Origin: Marinobacter pelagius | GTDB taxonomy: Bacteria > Pseudomonadota > Gammaproteobacteria > Pseudomonadales > Oleiphilaceae | Length of the DNA: 64,000 nucleotides | Direction: 5' to 3' | NCBI RefSeq assembly: GCF_003315345.1 | Contig: NZ_QNRO01000020.1 | Location: 1 to 64,000, forward strand | Part shown: piece by piece, positions 1 to 7,902 of the stretch | Layout: the number at the start of each line of letters is the position of its first letter | Position numbering within the stretch: position 1 is the stretch's first letter | The notes under the pieces: generated by a model | What the model saw: only the letters and a program-made list of their open reading frames with translations | The model's database searches: none | What the model was told of the DNA's origin: nothing | Translations under genes and position numbers: made by a program

Positions 1-50
1 GGAACTCAACTACGGAGTCGATCTATCAACCATCTGAGGGTGGTATCAGA

Positions 51-76
51 TTGATGGGGTGAAGGTGCCCCATCAA
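51..76 (+). other. Hairpin upstream of merD
   Basis: Arms TTGATGGGG (51-59) and CCCCATCAA (68-76) are perfectly complementary around an 8-base loop. No T-run follows, so it is not a clear terminator. It may be an attenuator or mRNA-stability element between the preceding mer gene and merD. No recognisable end of merA was seen in the 113 bases before merD. Confidence 0.5.
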
Positions 77-113
77 CCATTAAATCCGTATACCCAAAAA
101 AAGGAGGTTTTCA

Positions 114-479
114 ATGAGCGCCTACACCGTGTCCCGGCTGGCCCTTGATGCCGGGGTGAGCGTGCATATCGTGCGCGACTACCTGCTGCGCGGATTGCTG
201 CGTCCGGTGGCGTGCACCCCGGGCGGCTATGGCCTGTTCGATGATGCCGCCTTGCAACGGCTGTGCTTCGTGCGGGCGGCCTTCGAGGCGGGCATCGGCC
301 TGGACGCGCTGGCGCGGCTGTGCCGGGCGCTGGATGCTGCGGACGGCGATGAAGCGGCCGCGCAGCTTGCCGTTCTGCGCCAGTTCGTCGAGCGTCGGCG
401 CGAAGCGTTGGCCGATCTGGAGGTGCAGTTGGCCACCATGCCGACCGAGCCGGCACAGCACGCGGAGAGTCTGCCATGA
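114..479 (+). CDS. merD: Mercuric resistance co-regulator MerD
   Basis: MerD is a MerR-family protein that binds the mer operator and is thought to down-regulate the operon once mercury is gone. The 121-residue product has the N-terminal winged-helix HTH (start [20 protein letters not shown]) and matches remembered MerD proteins nearly throughout. A strong ribosome site (AGGAGG) lies just before the ATG. Its stop overlaps the merE start (ATGA), so the two are translationally coupled. In Tn21/Tn501 merA lies directly upstream; here the preceding 113 bases show no MerA C-terminus, so another gene or spacer may separate them. Confidence 0.95.
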   Translation: MSAYTVSRLALDAGVSVHIVRDYLLRGLLRPVACTPGGYGLFDDAALQRLCFVRAAFEAGIGLDALARLCRALDAADGDEAAAQLAVLRQFVERRREALADLEVQLATMPTEPAQHAESLP

Positions 480-712
480 ACAGCCCCGAGCGCTTGCCGT
501 CCGAGACGCACAAACCGATCACCGGCTACCTGTGGGGCGCGCTGGCCGTGCTCACCTGTCCCTGCCATTTGCCGATTCTCGCCATTGTGCTGGCCGGCAC
601 GACGGCCGGCGCGTTCATCGGAGAGTACTGGGGTATCGCAGCCCTCACGCTGACCGGTTTGTTCGTCCTGTCTGTGACACGACTGCTGCGGGCCTTCAAA
701 GATCGATCATGA
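476..712 (+). CDS. merE: Broad mercury transporter MerE
   Basis: MerE is a small inner-membrane protein implicated in uptake of inorganic and methyl mercury. The 78-residue product has two hydrophobic segments (about residues 18-42 and 47-69) and a paired-cysteine motif, CPC, in the first, as in the family. It overlaps merD by four bases and is the last mer gene, with tniR facing it from the other strand. Length and sequence match known MerE proteins of Tn5053/Tn21-type operons. Confidence 0.95.
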   Translation: MNSPERLPSETHKPITGYLWGALAVLTCPCHLPILAIVLAGTTAGAFIGEYWGIAALTLTGLFVLSVTRLLRAFKDRS

Positions 713-764
713 GCGCTTCCCATTGAGACAAACCACGCTGTCGCTACGTTGCCTCATGCCGGCA

Positions 765-1379
765 TCAAATTCGGCTGAGTAGCTTCTCGCCATCTGGACG
801 TAGCTCACCCTTGGGTGAAACATGCCGATACAGGGTCTGCCGCGTGACGCCAAGTTCCTGGCACAGGTCGCCGACCTTGGTCTCTGGCTGACCCATTGCC
901 GCCATCGCCAGCCGCAGCTTGGCGGCGGTCATCTTGAACGGCCGGCCGCCTTTCCGCCCGCGCGCGCGGGCCGAGGCTAGGCCGGCAATCGTGCGCTCCG
1001 CGATCAACTCGCGCTCGAACTCGGCCAGGGCGGCGAAGATGCCAAAGACCAGCTTGCCGGCGGCGGTCGTGGTGTCGATGGCCGCGCCGTGCCCGGTTAA
1101 TACCTTCAAGCCGATGCCGCGCCCAGTCAGGTCGTGCACGGTGTTGATGAGATGTCGCAGGTCGCGTCCGAGCCGATCCAGTTTCCACACGACCAGTGTG
1201 TCGCCAGTTCGCAACGCCTTCAGGCAGCTCGTCAAGCCGGGCCGATCCTCGCGCATGCCGGATGCCTGGTCCTCGTAAAGATGTACTGGATCGACCCCGG
1301 CGGCAATCAGCGCGTCGCGCTGCAAATCGGTAGCCTGGGAGCCGTCCGCCTTCGATACCCGCATGTAGCCTATCAGCAT
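765..1379 (-). CDS. tniR: Serine resolvase TniR
   Basis: TniR is the serine recombinase that resolves cointegrates of Tn5053-family transposons at the adjacent res site. The 204-residue protein begins MLIGYMRVSKADGS, with the probable nucleophile Ser9, followed by the resolvase catalytic domain (motifs LDRLGRDLRHL and EFERELIAERT) and a C-terminal helix-turn-helix (about residues 165-190). It faces merE and shares its promoter side with the palindromic res region at 1387-1416. The length is typical and the gene looks intact. Confidence 0.95.
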   Translation of the reverse strand: MLIGYMRVSKADGSQATDLQRDALIAAGVDPVHLYEDQASGMREDRPGLTSCLKALRTGDTLVVWKLDRLGRDLRHLINTVHDLTGRGIGLKVLTGHGAAIDTTTAAGKLVFGIFAALAEFERELIAERTIAGLASARARGRKGGRPFKMTAAKLRLAMAAMGQPETKVGDLCQELGVTRQTLYRHVSPKGELRPDGEKLLSRI

Positions 1380-1386
1380 GTCGTAC

Positions 1387-1460
1387 CTGTCACATATACG
1401 TTCGATTATGTGACAGTGTGAGCCAGAAAGTTCTCGCCGTCAAAAACTGTCACTTAACCC
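1387..1460. promoter_or_regulatory. res site of the transposon (TniR binding region)
   Basis: Between tniR and tniQ lies a perfect inverted repeat: CTGTCACATA (1387-1396) and TATGTGACAG (1407-1416) around 10 bases. A further half-site, CTGTCACTTAA, falls near 1449-1459, inside the end of tniQ. Resolvase genes of this family lie next to res, so this is the expected crossover site and a likely autoregulatory operator for tniR. Subsite limits are approximate. Confidence 0.75.
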
Positions 1461-2657
1461 GTCATTTAGTCTAAGACCTGCAAACGGCCATTCAGGCTCG
1501 TAATGTGACAAAAACTCCGGCGGGATGCCCTCCTTGGTGAACGTGGCGCGCAAACGTTCCAGGGATTCGGGGTCGCGTCGCCCGTAGGACGCCAGTGTGA
1601 ACAGCAAGCGGGCCGTCTCCGGGTTGTGTCGCGCTTCAATGATGGCCTCATCGATGGCCTGGGCTGCTCGTTGCCAGTGGTTGATGGGTTCCGGCTTCGG
1701 CACCTTCGCCGGCAGGCCGTTGGTGAAACCAGTGTGCGGCTCCGTCTGAAACAGCGCGGCCTGTTCCCCGCGCGGGATCAGCGCCTTTGACTCGATCAGC
1801 GTGATGGCGGTGGCCGCCGCCTCCAGCATCTGCCACTGCACCGCCGGGGCCAGAATCTCGTAGGGACGCCACAGACTCTGCCCGGCGCGCAGCGGATGGC
1901 CGCAGCGCTCCCAGACATGGCGGATGCTCGCCGAGCAACTGCCGCAGTGCGAGAGCGGCGTGTTCAGCTCATCAAGCAGGGTGCGCAGCAGCCGGAACCA
2001 CAAGCCGGCGTGGACACGCCGACGCGGCAGCTCCACAAAACCCGTCGTCAGCGCCTGCCAGGTGCGCCGGTCCATGCAGGCGATTGCGTCATCGGCAGGG
2101 CGCGGCGCAGCATCGGCGATTTCCCACTGAAGATACCGGCCGGGCATGCCCCAGTAGGACTCCAGCCAGCAGCCATGCTGCGGGCAGCTCAGCATCAAGG
2201 GGAGCTGCCAGACGAGTAGCACAGCTTGATTCGTTGGATCGTTCAGACACTGCGGACACGCCCGGCGAATCGTCTGGCTCGGTAGCCAGGCACGCCAGCG
2301 AGTGATGGACCGCACCTTGCGGGTGCGCTTGGGCAGGAGCACCGCGCATTGGAATGTATAGGTTTCCAAGGCTGCTGGTACCGAATCGTCGAGACTGTCG
2401 AGCAGCCACGGCACCCAGCCTGCAAGACTCATGCTGCGCAACCGCTCCAGCTCGACGCCACTGCGCTGGCAGAGCGCCGTCAGCAACGACAAGGATGGTG
2501 CGGTATCCAGGTCATCAAGTTGGCTGTGACCAAGATCGTGGGCCAGCAGCTCGTGCACGTCCATCTGGTAGCAGGCGGCGACCCGGTTGAGCCATGAGGA
2601 CAGGGCTTCGCCTTCCTTGGGTGCCGGATGCAGCGGCCAGCGCGGCGCGGACTTCAC
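1440..2657 (-). CDS. tniQ: Transposition auxiliary protein TniQ
   Basis: TniQ is required for transposition of Tn5053/Tn402 elements and is related to the TniQ/TnsD target-selection family that also appears in CRISPR-associated transposons. The 405-residue product has an N-terminal TniQ domain (about residues 8-160) and cysteine pairs resembling zinc knuckles: CPQC and CPQHGC near residues 134-162, and CGSC with a later CGH near 238-255. Its start overlaps the tniB stop by four bases (ATGA), so tniA-tniB-tniQ form one coupled operon. It appears intact. Confidence 0.92.
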   Translation of the reverse strand: MKSAPRWPLHPAPKEGEALSSWLNRVAACYQMDVHELLAHDLGHSQLDDLDTAPSLSLLTALCQRSGVELERLRSMSLAGWVPWLLDSLDDSVPAALETYTFQCAVLLPKRTRKVRSITRWRAWLPSQTIRRACPQCLNDPTNQAVLLVWQLPLMLSCPQHGCWLESYWGMPGRYLQWEIADAAPRPADDAIACMDRRTWQALTTGFVELPRRRVHAGLWFRLLRTLLDELNTPLSHCGSCSASIRHVWERCGHPLRAGQSLWRPYEILAPAVQWQMLEAAATAITLIESKALIPRGEQAALFQTEPHTGFTNGLPAKVPKPEPINHWQRAAQAIDEAIIEARHNPETARLLFTLASYGRRDPESLERLRATFTKEGIPPEFLSHYEPEWPFAGLRLNDGLSDSF

Positions 2658-3571
2658 ATCAGTTCCCGCTCGAACTGTCGCCGCCGCTCACTGGGGCCGA
2701 TGTAGTCGGCCATGCTGAGCGTGCGGTGGTTGATCGCTTCCTCGCCACTCTCCACGGCGGCGACGGCCGCCGCCACCAGCAGATGTGCAAGCTCGCCGAT
2801 GGTGCCTTCGCTCCGGGTGAGCAGGTAGCGGGCCATGTCCAGCGTGGCAATCGGGGATGGCCGCCGTAGCGGGAGTGACGCCGCGAAGCTGGCCAGCAGC
2901 GAGCAGCAGTCCTCATTGGCCTCCCACGGCGGCAGCAGCATCGGCTCGAAGCGGTTTTCCAACTGATCGTCCGAACGGATGGCCAGGTACGCCTCGCGCG
3001 TGCCGACCCCGACCAGGGGGATACGCAGCTCGTTGCCGAGGAAGCGCAGCAGGTTGAGGAACTCGCGCCGGTTAACGCTGTTGCCAGCCAGTACATTGTG
3101 CAGTTCGTCGATCACCAGCATGCGCACGCCGACCTTGCGCAGCAGGGCCAGCGCCAGTTGCTCCATTTCCGGCAGCCGTGGGCGCGGGCGCAGCGGCGCG
3201 CCCATCGCAGCCAGCAGCGCGACATAGAAGCGGATCACCGATGGCTCTGACGGCATCTGCACGACCAGCACCGGGATATGTTCTTGGTCAGCGTCGGTGC
3301 CGACCGGGTGCGCCCGCCGGAATTTCTCGACGATCATCGACTTGCCGTTGTTGGTGGGGCCGACCAGCAGCAGGTTTGGCATGCGTTGCTTGTTCGGCCA
3401 CGCATACAGAGTTTCCAGCCGGTTCAGCGCCTCGACCGCGCGCGGGTAGCCGATCCAGCGGTCGGCGCGAATGCGCTGGATGCGCTCGTCTGCCGGCAGC
3501 CTGGCCAAACCCTGTGCCGCTGGCAGCAGGTGGGACAGGTCAATGACGGGATATTCGTCCACGGCTACCAC
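2654..3571 (-). CDS. tniB: Transposition ATPase TniB
   Basis: TniB is an AAA+ ATPase, analogous to TnsC/MuB, that activates the TniA transposase and directs target choice. The 305-residue protein has a Walker A motif GPTNNGKS (about residues 71-78) and a Walker B MLVIDELHN (about 151-159). It overlaps tniA by seven bases upstream and tniQ by four bases downstream, as expected for the tniABQ operon. Length and sequence are typical of the family. Confidence 0.95.
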   Translation of the reverse strand: MVAVDEYPVIDLSHLLPAAQGLARLPADERIQRIRADRWIGYPRAVEALNRLETLYAWPNKQRMPNLLLVGPTNNGKSMIVEKFRRAHPVGTDADQEHIPVLVVQMPSEPSVIRFYVALLAAMGAPLRPRPRLPEMEQLALALLRKVGVRMLVIDELHNVLAGNSVNRREFLNLLRFLGNELRIPLVGVGTREAYLAIRSDDQLENRFEPMLLPPWEANEDCCSLLASFAASLPLRRPSPIATLDMARYLLTRSEGTIGELAHLLVAAAVAAVESGEEAINHRTLSMADYIGPSERRRQFERELM

Positions 3572-5244
3572 TCCTCGATCTGATCGAACGGTTTGGCCGG
3601 CGGCAGGTTGTCTGCCTGCGGGTCAGCCATGTCCACATCCGGCGGTATGGGCTTGGCCGGTGGCTCCGACGTCTTGAGGTGCTGGCGGCGATCAGCGTCG
3701 CGCCGCGCCTTGCGCGTGGCCTTCTGGGCGGTGGTCACGATCTCGCGCATCTGCCCGATCATGCGGAACAGCGCCGACTCGTCCACCTGCTCGCGCCCGA
3801 GCTGACGCAATTTGGCCAGCGCCTGGCGTTGTTCCCAGAGGGTGACGGCCGGATGGGACAAGGTGCGGTAGTGGATCTCCAGATAGTGCTGACCTTCCGG
3901 TTCCAGTACCCAGATGCGGCTGATGTCGCGCGGATCGCGCCGGATCAGGAAGGCGGGCAAGCGCTCGCGCCGGGCAATCCACGGCTTGAGGGCGTCGGCG
4001 TAGTAGTGGATGTGGTCGATGACAAAGCCGGTGCGGGTCAGGGTGCGGCGGATCACCGGCAGGAAATCGACCAAAAACGCGGTGGGGCGGGTAACGACGG
4101 CCGGGACGCCAACGCGCTCCACGGCCTCGGCCCAGCGCGCGGCCGGCGGCTGGAGCAGGCCGTTGTGCACGGAGCCGTGATAGGTGCCTACCGCCAACGC
4201 GAGCCAGCGCTCCAGCTCGCGCAGCGTCAGGGTGGCCATCTTCTCGGAATCGTACTCGCCGCGCTGGCCGGGATTGGAGAAGGTCGTCCCCGGTAATTCG
4301 TCGTGGATCATCTGCATCGCCGTGCCGATGATCCGTTCCACGATGCCGCCGTAGTGCGGCTGGCCTGGTGGGCGATAGTCCAGCCGGATGCCATGCTGTT
4401 CGCAGCCACGGCGCAGCGCTTCGCTTTTGAACTCGGCCGCGTTGTCCAGATAGAGCAGCCTGGGCTTGCCGCTCATCGGCCAGTCCATTTCCACATTCAG
4501 CCCTTCCAGCCAGGGCCGCTTGTCGCAGGCGGCATGCGCGAGGCATAGGCCGACCGAGACGGCGGACGGCGCTTCCAGCGTGACCACCATGCCGAGTACG
4601 CAGCGCGTGAACACGTCGATGGCGAGGGTCAAATATGGGCGGCCAATCGGTTGCCGGTCGCGCTCGTCGACCACGATCAGGTCGATGACGGTGTGGTCGA
4701 TCTGCACCTGTTCCAGCGGCATGGTGACTTCGGGCGGAATGCCACCCGCGCCTTGCAAGGGACGGGCAGCGTCCTGCCCGCCCCGGCTGCGGGCTATTTT
4801 CGCCGGGTGTAGTCCGGCAATCCGCTGGGCCACGGTGTTGCGCGCCGGCACCGGCAGCTTCTGGGTTTTGCACGCCTGCGCGACTTCGCGGTGGAACGCC
4901 GCCAGGCTGCGTTTCTGCTTGGTCAGGAAGCGCTTTTGCAGCAGCTCGCGGATGATGCGCTCGACCGGTTCCGGCAAGCGCCCCTTGCCTTTGCCGCCGC
5001 CGGATCGGCCGGGCGTCAGGTCTGTTACCAGGCCAGTACCCTGCCGGGCGCGACGGATCAGGACATATACCTGTCGCCGGGACAGGCCCAGCGCTTGGGC
5101 TGCCTCATCGGCGGCTTCATGCCCGACCACCTCAAGCGCTGCCAGTGGCCCGATGATTTCCGTCCGGTGCCGGGCTTGCGCCCATGCCTCGTCGGGCAGG
5201 GTGGCCACGCCTTGCGCGGCAATCGGTGGAGTGTCTGATGTCAT
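3565..5244 (-). CDS. tniA: DDE transposase TniA
   Basis: TniA cuts and joins the transposon ends by the DDE mechanism of the Mu/Tn7/retroviral-integrase superfamily. The 559-residue product starts best at MTSDTPPIAA (ATG at 5244), matching the usual length; a longer open frame to 5337 runs into the terminal binding repeats. An N-terminal helix-turn-helix region (about residues 35-70) precedes the rve core with Asp183 (QIDHTVID), Asp267 (LYLDNAAEF) and Glu303 (GGIVERIIG) as the probable catalytic triad. It is the first gene of the tniABQ operon and looks intact. Confidence 0.95.
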   Translation of the reverse strand: MTSDTPPIAAQGVATLPDEAWAQARHRTEIIGPLAALEVVGHEAADEAAQALGLSRRQVYVLIRRARQGTGLVTDLTPGRSGGGKGKGRLPEPVERIIRELLQKRFLTKQKRSLAAFHREVAQACKTQKLPVPARNTVAQRIAGLHPAKIARSRGGQDAARPLQGAGGIPPEVTMPLEQVQIDHTVIDLIVVDERDRQPIGRPYLTLAIDVFTRCVLGMVVTLEAPSAVSVGLCLAHAACDKRPWLEGLNVEMDWPMSGKPRLLYLDNAAEFKSEALRRGCEQHGIRLDYRPPGQPHYGGIVERIIGTAMQMIHDELPGTTFSNPGQRGEYDSEKMATLTLRELERWLALAVGTYHGSVHNGLLQPPAARWAEAVERVGVPAVVTRPTAFLVDFLPVIRRTLTRTGFVIDHIHYYADALKPWIARRERLPAFLIRRDPRDISRIWVLEPEGQHYLEIHYRTLSHPAVTLWEQRQALAKLRQLGREQVDESALFRMIGQMREIVTTAQKATRKARRDADRRQHLKTSEPPAKPIPPDVDMADPQADNLPPAKPFDQIEEW

Positions 5245-5362
5245 GCCCAAACCTCGCTTTGGTGCACACGAGTATTGAGCATAGTCGAGATTGGTGCAGA
5301 CGACTCCTGATATTGGGCTGTCAGGAGCCGTATGCACACCAGGCGTTACATCCAGTCAGATG

Positions 5363-5387
5363 GTGCGGTCGTCTTCTGAAAACGACA
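5363..5387 (-). repeat. Terminal inverted repeat of the transposon, tni end
   Basis: Read on the minus strand from 5387 the sequence begins TGTCGTTTTCAGAAGACG, the 25-bp terminal repeat typical of Tn5053/Tn402 elements. Related copies between here and tniA, around 5290-5340 (GGTGCAGACGACTCCTGAT and its inverse near TGTCAGGAGCCG), look like the additional TniA-binding repeats of this family. GC content falls immediately after 5387. Confidence 0.88.
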
Positions 5388-5586
5388 TTTGGGCGTGGCG
5401 GATGAAGCGTCCAACAAACGACCCTTTCTTTTATTCAGGGGCAATTCCCGGTTGAGACGGAACCTAAAATATATTCAAATTGCACCGGTTTTCTTTGGGA
5501 ACCCAAAGCCTTAATCAGTCGCGTATCAAAAGACGCCTAACCCCGCCTCCACTTCCGTCTTGGCAAGCGCAGCACTGGCCGACTGT
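5388..5586. other. Non-coding spacer between transposon end and island ttcA
   Basis: These roughly 200 bases hold no convincing coding frame. The first five (TTTGG) are the candidate target duplication of the transposon. No terminator with a T-run after the ttcA stop was recognised, and no second copy of the ttcA junction sequence was found here. Confidence 0.5.
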
Positions 5587-6462
5587 CTAGCCGTTGGTGA
5601 CATCCAAAAGCTTGATTAGGTTTGATGATGAAATTTCGACACTCCCATATTCGTATGGTCTTCTATCATCAGCTCTATCTAGCTTGAGGTTTGAAAAGTC
5701 GAACATGGAGGAGTCGGCAAGCTGGCTAGGACTCACGTTACAGATACTGTTGAAAATGCTTTCCACTCGCTTTGGGTGAGATTTATCCCATTCGGCCAGC
5801 ATACCTTTAACCATTTTGCGTTGTAGATTTTCCTGGGAGCCACACAAGTTACACGGAATGATAGGATAGCTCTTCATCTCAGCGTACCGTTCGATATCCT
5901 TCTCGCGGCAATACGCCAAGGGCCGTATAACAATATTTCGCCCATCATCGCTTAATAATTTTGGCGGCATGGCTTTAAGCCTGCCATTATTGAACATGTT
6001 CATAAGAAGAGTCTCGACAATGTCATCCATGTGATGACCAAGCGCAATTTTCGTTGCACTTATCTCTTCTGCAAATTCGTAAAGCGAGCCGCGACGTAAT
6101 CTCGAACAAAGGGCGCAAGTGGTTTTCCCTTCTGGAACCTTTTGCATGACGATCGAGTAAGTGTCCTTATCTATGACGTAATAATCGATACCTCTACTTT
6201 CGAGATATTGAGGTAGCACATGCTCAGGGAAGCCAGGCTGCTTTTGATCCAGATTTACGGCAATCACCTCGAAATGAATCGGAGCAACTTTTTTGAGGTG
6301 CAGCAACAAGTCCAAAAGCACGAAACTGTCTTTCCCCCCCGATATTGCACACAAAATGACATCGCCATCCTCAATCATATTGAAATTGTGGATAGCCTTT
6401 GACGCTAGACCGCGTAGACGCTTTTCTAGCTTCAACTGATTTTTCGAAAACTGCTCTTTCAT
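5587..6462 (-). CDS. ttcA: Island-borne tRNA 2-thiocytidine(32) synthetase TtcA
   Basis: TtcA is an Fe-S enzyme that thiolates cytidine 32 of several tRNAs. The 291-residue product is complete: PP-loop SGGKDS (about residues 41-46), a CALC pair (C116, C119) and a CNLC pair (C204, C207) that with the first pair would hold the cluster, and the [10 protein letters not shown] motif. Its N-terminus clearly differs from the host ttcA fragment at 13370-13551, and its base composition is AT-rich like the island, so it was carried in rather than duplicated locally. The ATG overlaps the stop of the preceding 146-residue gene (TAATG), indicating coupled translation. It probably restores the function lost when the island cut the host ttcA. 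Confidence 0.93.
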   Translation of the reverse strand: MKEQFSKNQLKLEKRLRGLASKAIHNFNMIEDGDVILCAISGGKDSFVLLDLLLHLKKVAPIHFEVIAVNLDQKQPGFPEHVLPQYLESRGIDYYVIDKDTYSIVMQKVPEGKTTCALCSRLRRGSLYEFAEEISATKIALGHHMDDIVETLLMNMFNNGRLKAMPPKLLSDDGRNIVIRPLAYCREKDIERYAEMKSYPIIPCNLCGSQENLQRKMVKGMLAEWDKSHPKRVESIFNSICNVSPSQLADSSMFDFSNLKLDRADDRRPYEYGSVEISSSNLIKLLDVTNG

Positions 6463-6902
6463 TAGATTTGATCTTCCGGTCTATTAGAAATCAGTAAGTC
6501 AATGTTGCCCTTGAGAGATGGGATTTCCGCAGCATTCTGGAGGATTCGTTGCAAAAACCTTTTTTGCTCGTTTATCGTTTTCCGTGCGATCTCAAGCTCT
6601 GTTTCAAGCCTCCGCACCTTATCCGCGAGTTCCACGCCAGAACCCGTTATCACTCGCTCAGGTTTGTTATCACCACAACGCAACATTTCTTTTTTTTGTT
6701 TATACGCGGTGTAGATCCCAACATAATCCTCAAGTGTTTGCCGGGTTACTCTAATGCCAAGCTCTATCTCTATCCGTTGAACTAGAGCGTTCCACGTGAG
6801 CTTTCCTTCCCACAGTCGTATCATTCGTTCAATACTGAACTGAATATTTTCAGTTATTTTTAATCTTGCAGGCATCTTTCTCTTAACCCTAGCTCTGTTC
6901 AA
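6462..6902 (-). CDS. Island protein of unknown function, coupled to ttcA
   Basis: I do not recognise this 146-residue protein. It is basic at the N-terminus; residues about 20-70 look like a helix-turn-helix ([20 protein letters not shown]), and residues about 90-125 form a likely coiled coil rich in Glu, Lys and Arg. It could be a DNA-binding accessory factor of the island, in the style of the small proteins found with GInt and gamma-mobile-trio recombinases, but similarity to GmtX as I remember it is not convincing. Its stop and the ttcA start share a base (TAATG). Base composition matches the island. Confidence 0.7.
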   Translation of the reverse strand: MNRARVKRKMPARLKITENIQFSIERMIRLWEGKLTWNALVQRIEIELGIRVTRQTLEDYVGIYTAYKQKKEMLRCGDNKPERVITGSGVELADKVRRLETELEIARKTINEQKRFLQRILQNAAEIPSLKGNIDLLISNRPEDQI

Positions 6903-7041
6903 CCTGAATCCAAGAAAATAACAGCCTAGACTCTGCCCTCTCTCGCTACGCTCGATTAACCCTAGGTATTTAAGGACCAGCGATGATAGTTTAACATCAA
7001 GGTGGGGTACAGGCTGAGGAGCCGATGGCCGCGACCGGCGA

Positions 7042-7404
7042 TTAGGGGTATCTTACGCTAACATCAGCCAACCCCCGAGCCCCTTTCCCCTCTAGGAGAT
7101 AGTCTTTCAATTCACTCGCTCGCCTGTTGGCATTGCTCACTGACTTCGTAATCGAAGCAAAATCGGTGGCTTTTCCCACGATATGAACTTCGGCCTCTGC
7201 GCGAGTAACGGCGGTGTAGAGCCTTGCATGGCCTGAGATACGAACATTTTGGAGCGCGACCACGACTCTAGGGAACTGACTACCTTGGGCTTTGTGCAGC
7301 GTTATAGCGTCACCAAGCTCCATGCAGTCGAAGATTTTTTCCGTGATGGGAATTTGCTCCCTGGTATCCATCTTCACCACCCCATAGTTGTCCTGGTCGC
7401 CCTG
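7042..7404 (-). pseudogene. Remnant of a RecD/UvrD-type helicase C-terminus
   Basis: The frame encodes only the last part of a superfamily 1 helicase: a motif resembling ITLHKAQGSQFPRVVV (motif V, UvrD_C_2 type) followed by LYTAVTRAEAEVHIVG (motif VI) and a short tail. The same frame stays open upstream of the first possible GTG (7380) to a stop at 7405-7407, with plausible family residues, so the N-terminal Walker motifs are gone and the gene is truncated. It is probably a decayed cargo gene of the island, possibly once a RecD2-like or relaxase-linked helicase. Confidence 0.75.
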
Positions 7405-7499
7405 TTAGCCTCGTTCGGTCGAGGACAAAACCCAAAGTGACCCATTCTGGTGCCAATGTTGTAGTTGTTCTTGGTGAAAAGAATCGGGTCTGTCAGCAT

Positions 7500-7902
7500 C
7501 TAAAAGACCTGACCACAACGCTTGGGCCTCGCTCCCAGGATTGCCACCCGAGTTTTCAGCTCAGTATTTTCCTGCTCCAACACGGAGTGTCGCTTCGACT
7601 CCAAAGAGCGCTCATTGGCGATGGTGTCGTATAGCTTGGGAGCATACTTATGATTTTGTGTGGTCTCCCTCAGCAGTGGGATAACACCGATCACGCAACT
7701 CCTGAACAAGTGTCTCAAGGGCCGCTGTGATGGCCGGATTGTGGCGCAAAGCGCTCTTGCCTATGCCACTCGCCATTGCGACCTCACCCCAATTTAGCTG
7801 ACCTCGATGAATAATTTGCTTGAAGTCGTCGTCTGTTTGCGTGGCCGCCCAGCCCTGAAAGGCTGTGAGATTTTGCTGTGATTTTTGTGCCCCGTTCTTC
7901 AA
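7500..7902 (-). pseudogene. VPA1267-family small protein (GinD-like), frameshifted
   Basis: The first 70 or so codons from a TTG start at 7902 match the VPA1267 family as I remember it (pattern AFQGWAATQTDDDFKQIIHR, then a helix-turn-helix segment). The frame then runs to a premature stop, while the continuing family-like sequence (GVIPLLRETTQ, then a coiled coil) lies in the next frame down to 7500. One missing G in the GATCGG run near 7690 would explain both. The TTG overlaps the stop of the upstream recombinase gene (TTGA). Family members accompany GInt/gamma-mobile-trio recombinases. A sequencing error cannot be excluded. Confidence 0.72.

Larger units (their letters stand above)
1..5387. 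mobile_element. Tn5053/Tn402-family mercury-resistance transposon (right part)
   Basis: The segment carries mer genes followed by tniR, tniQ, tniB and tniA in the order and orientation of Tn5053-type transposons, and ends at 5387 in a sequence matching the family's terminal inverted repeat. GC content is clearly higher than in the DNA after 5387. The other end, merR/T/P/A and the second inverted repeat lie left of the window, so length and the 5-bp target duplication cannot be verified here; the candidate duplicated bases are 5388-5392. All four transposition genes are open and look intact, so the element may be mobile. Family assignment rests on recognised gene order and protein similarity. 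Confidence 0.9.

Noticed and set aside
5555..5575. CTTGGCAAGCG near the island ttcA end as a possible second attachment site
   Set aside because: It matches the ttcA junction (CTTGCCACC) over too few bases and in the wrong arrangement.
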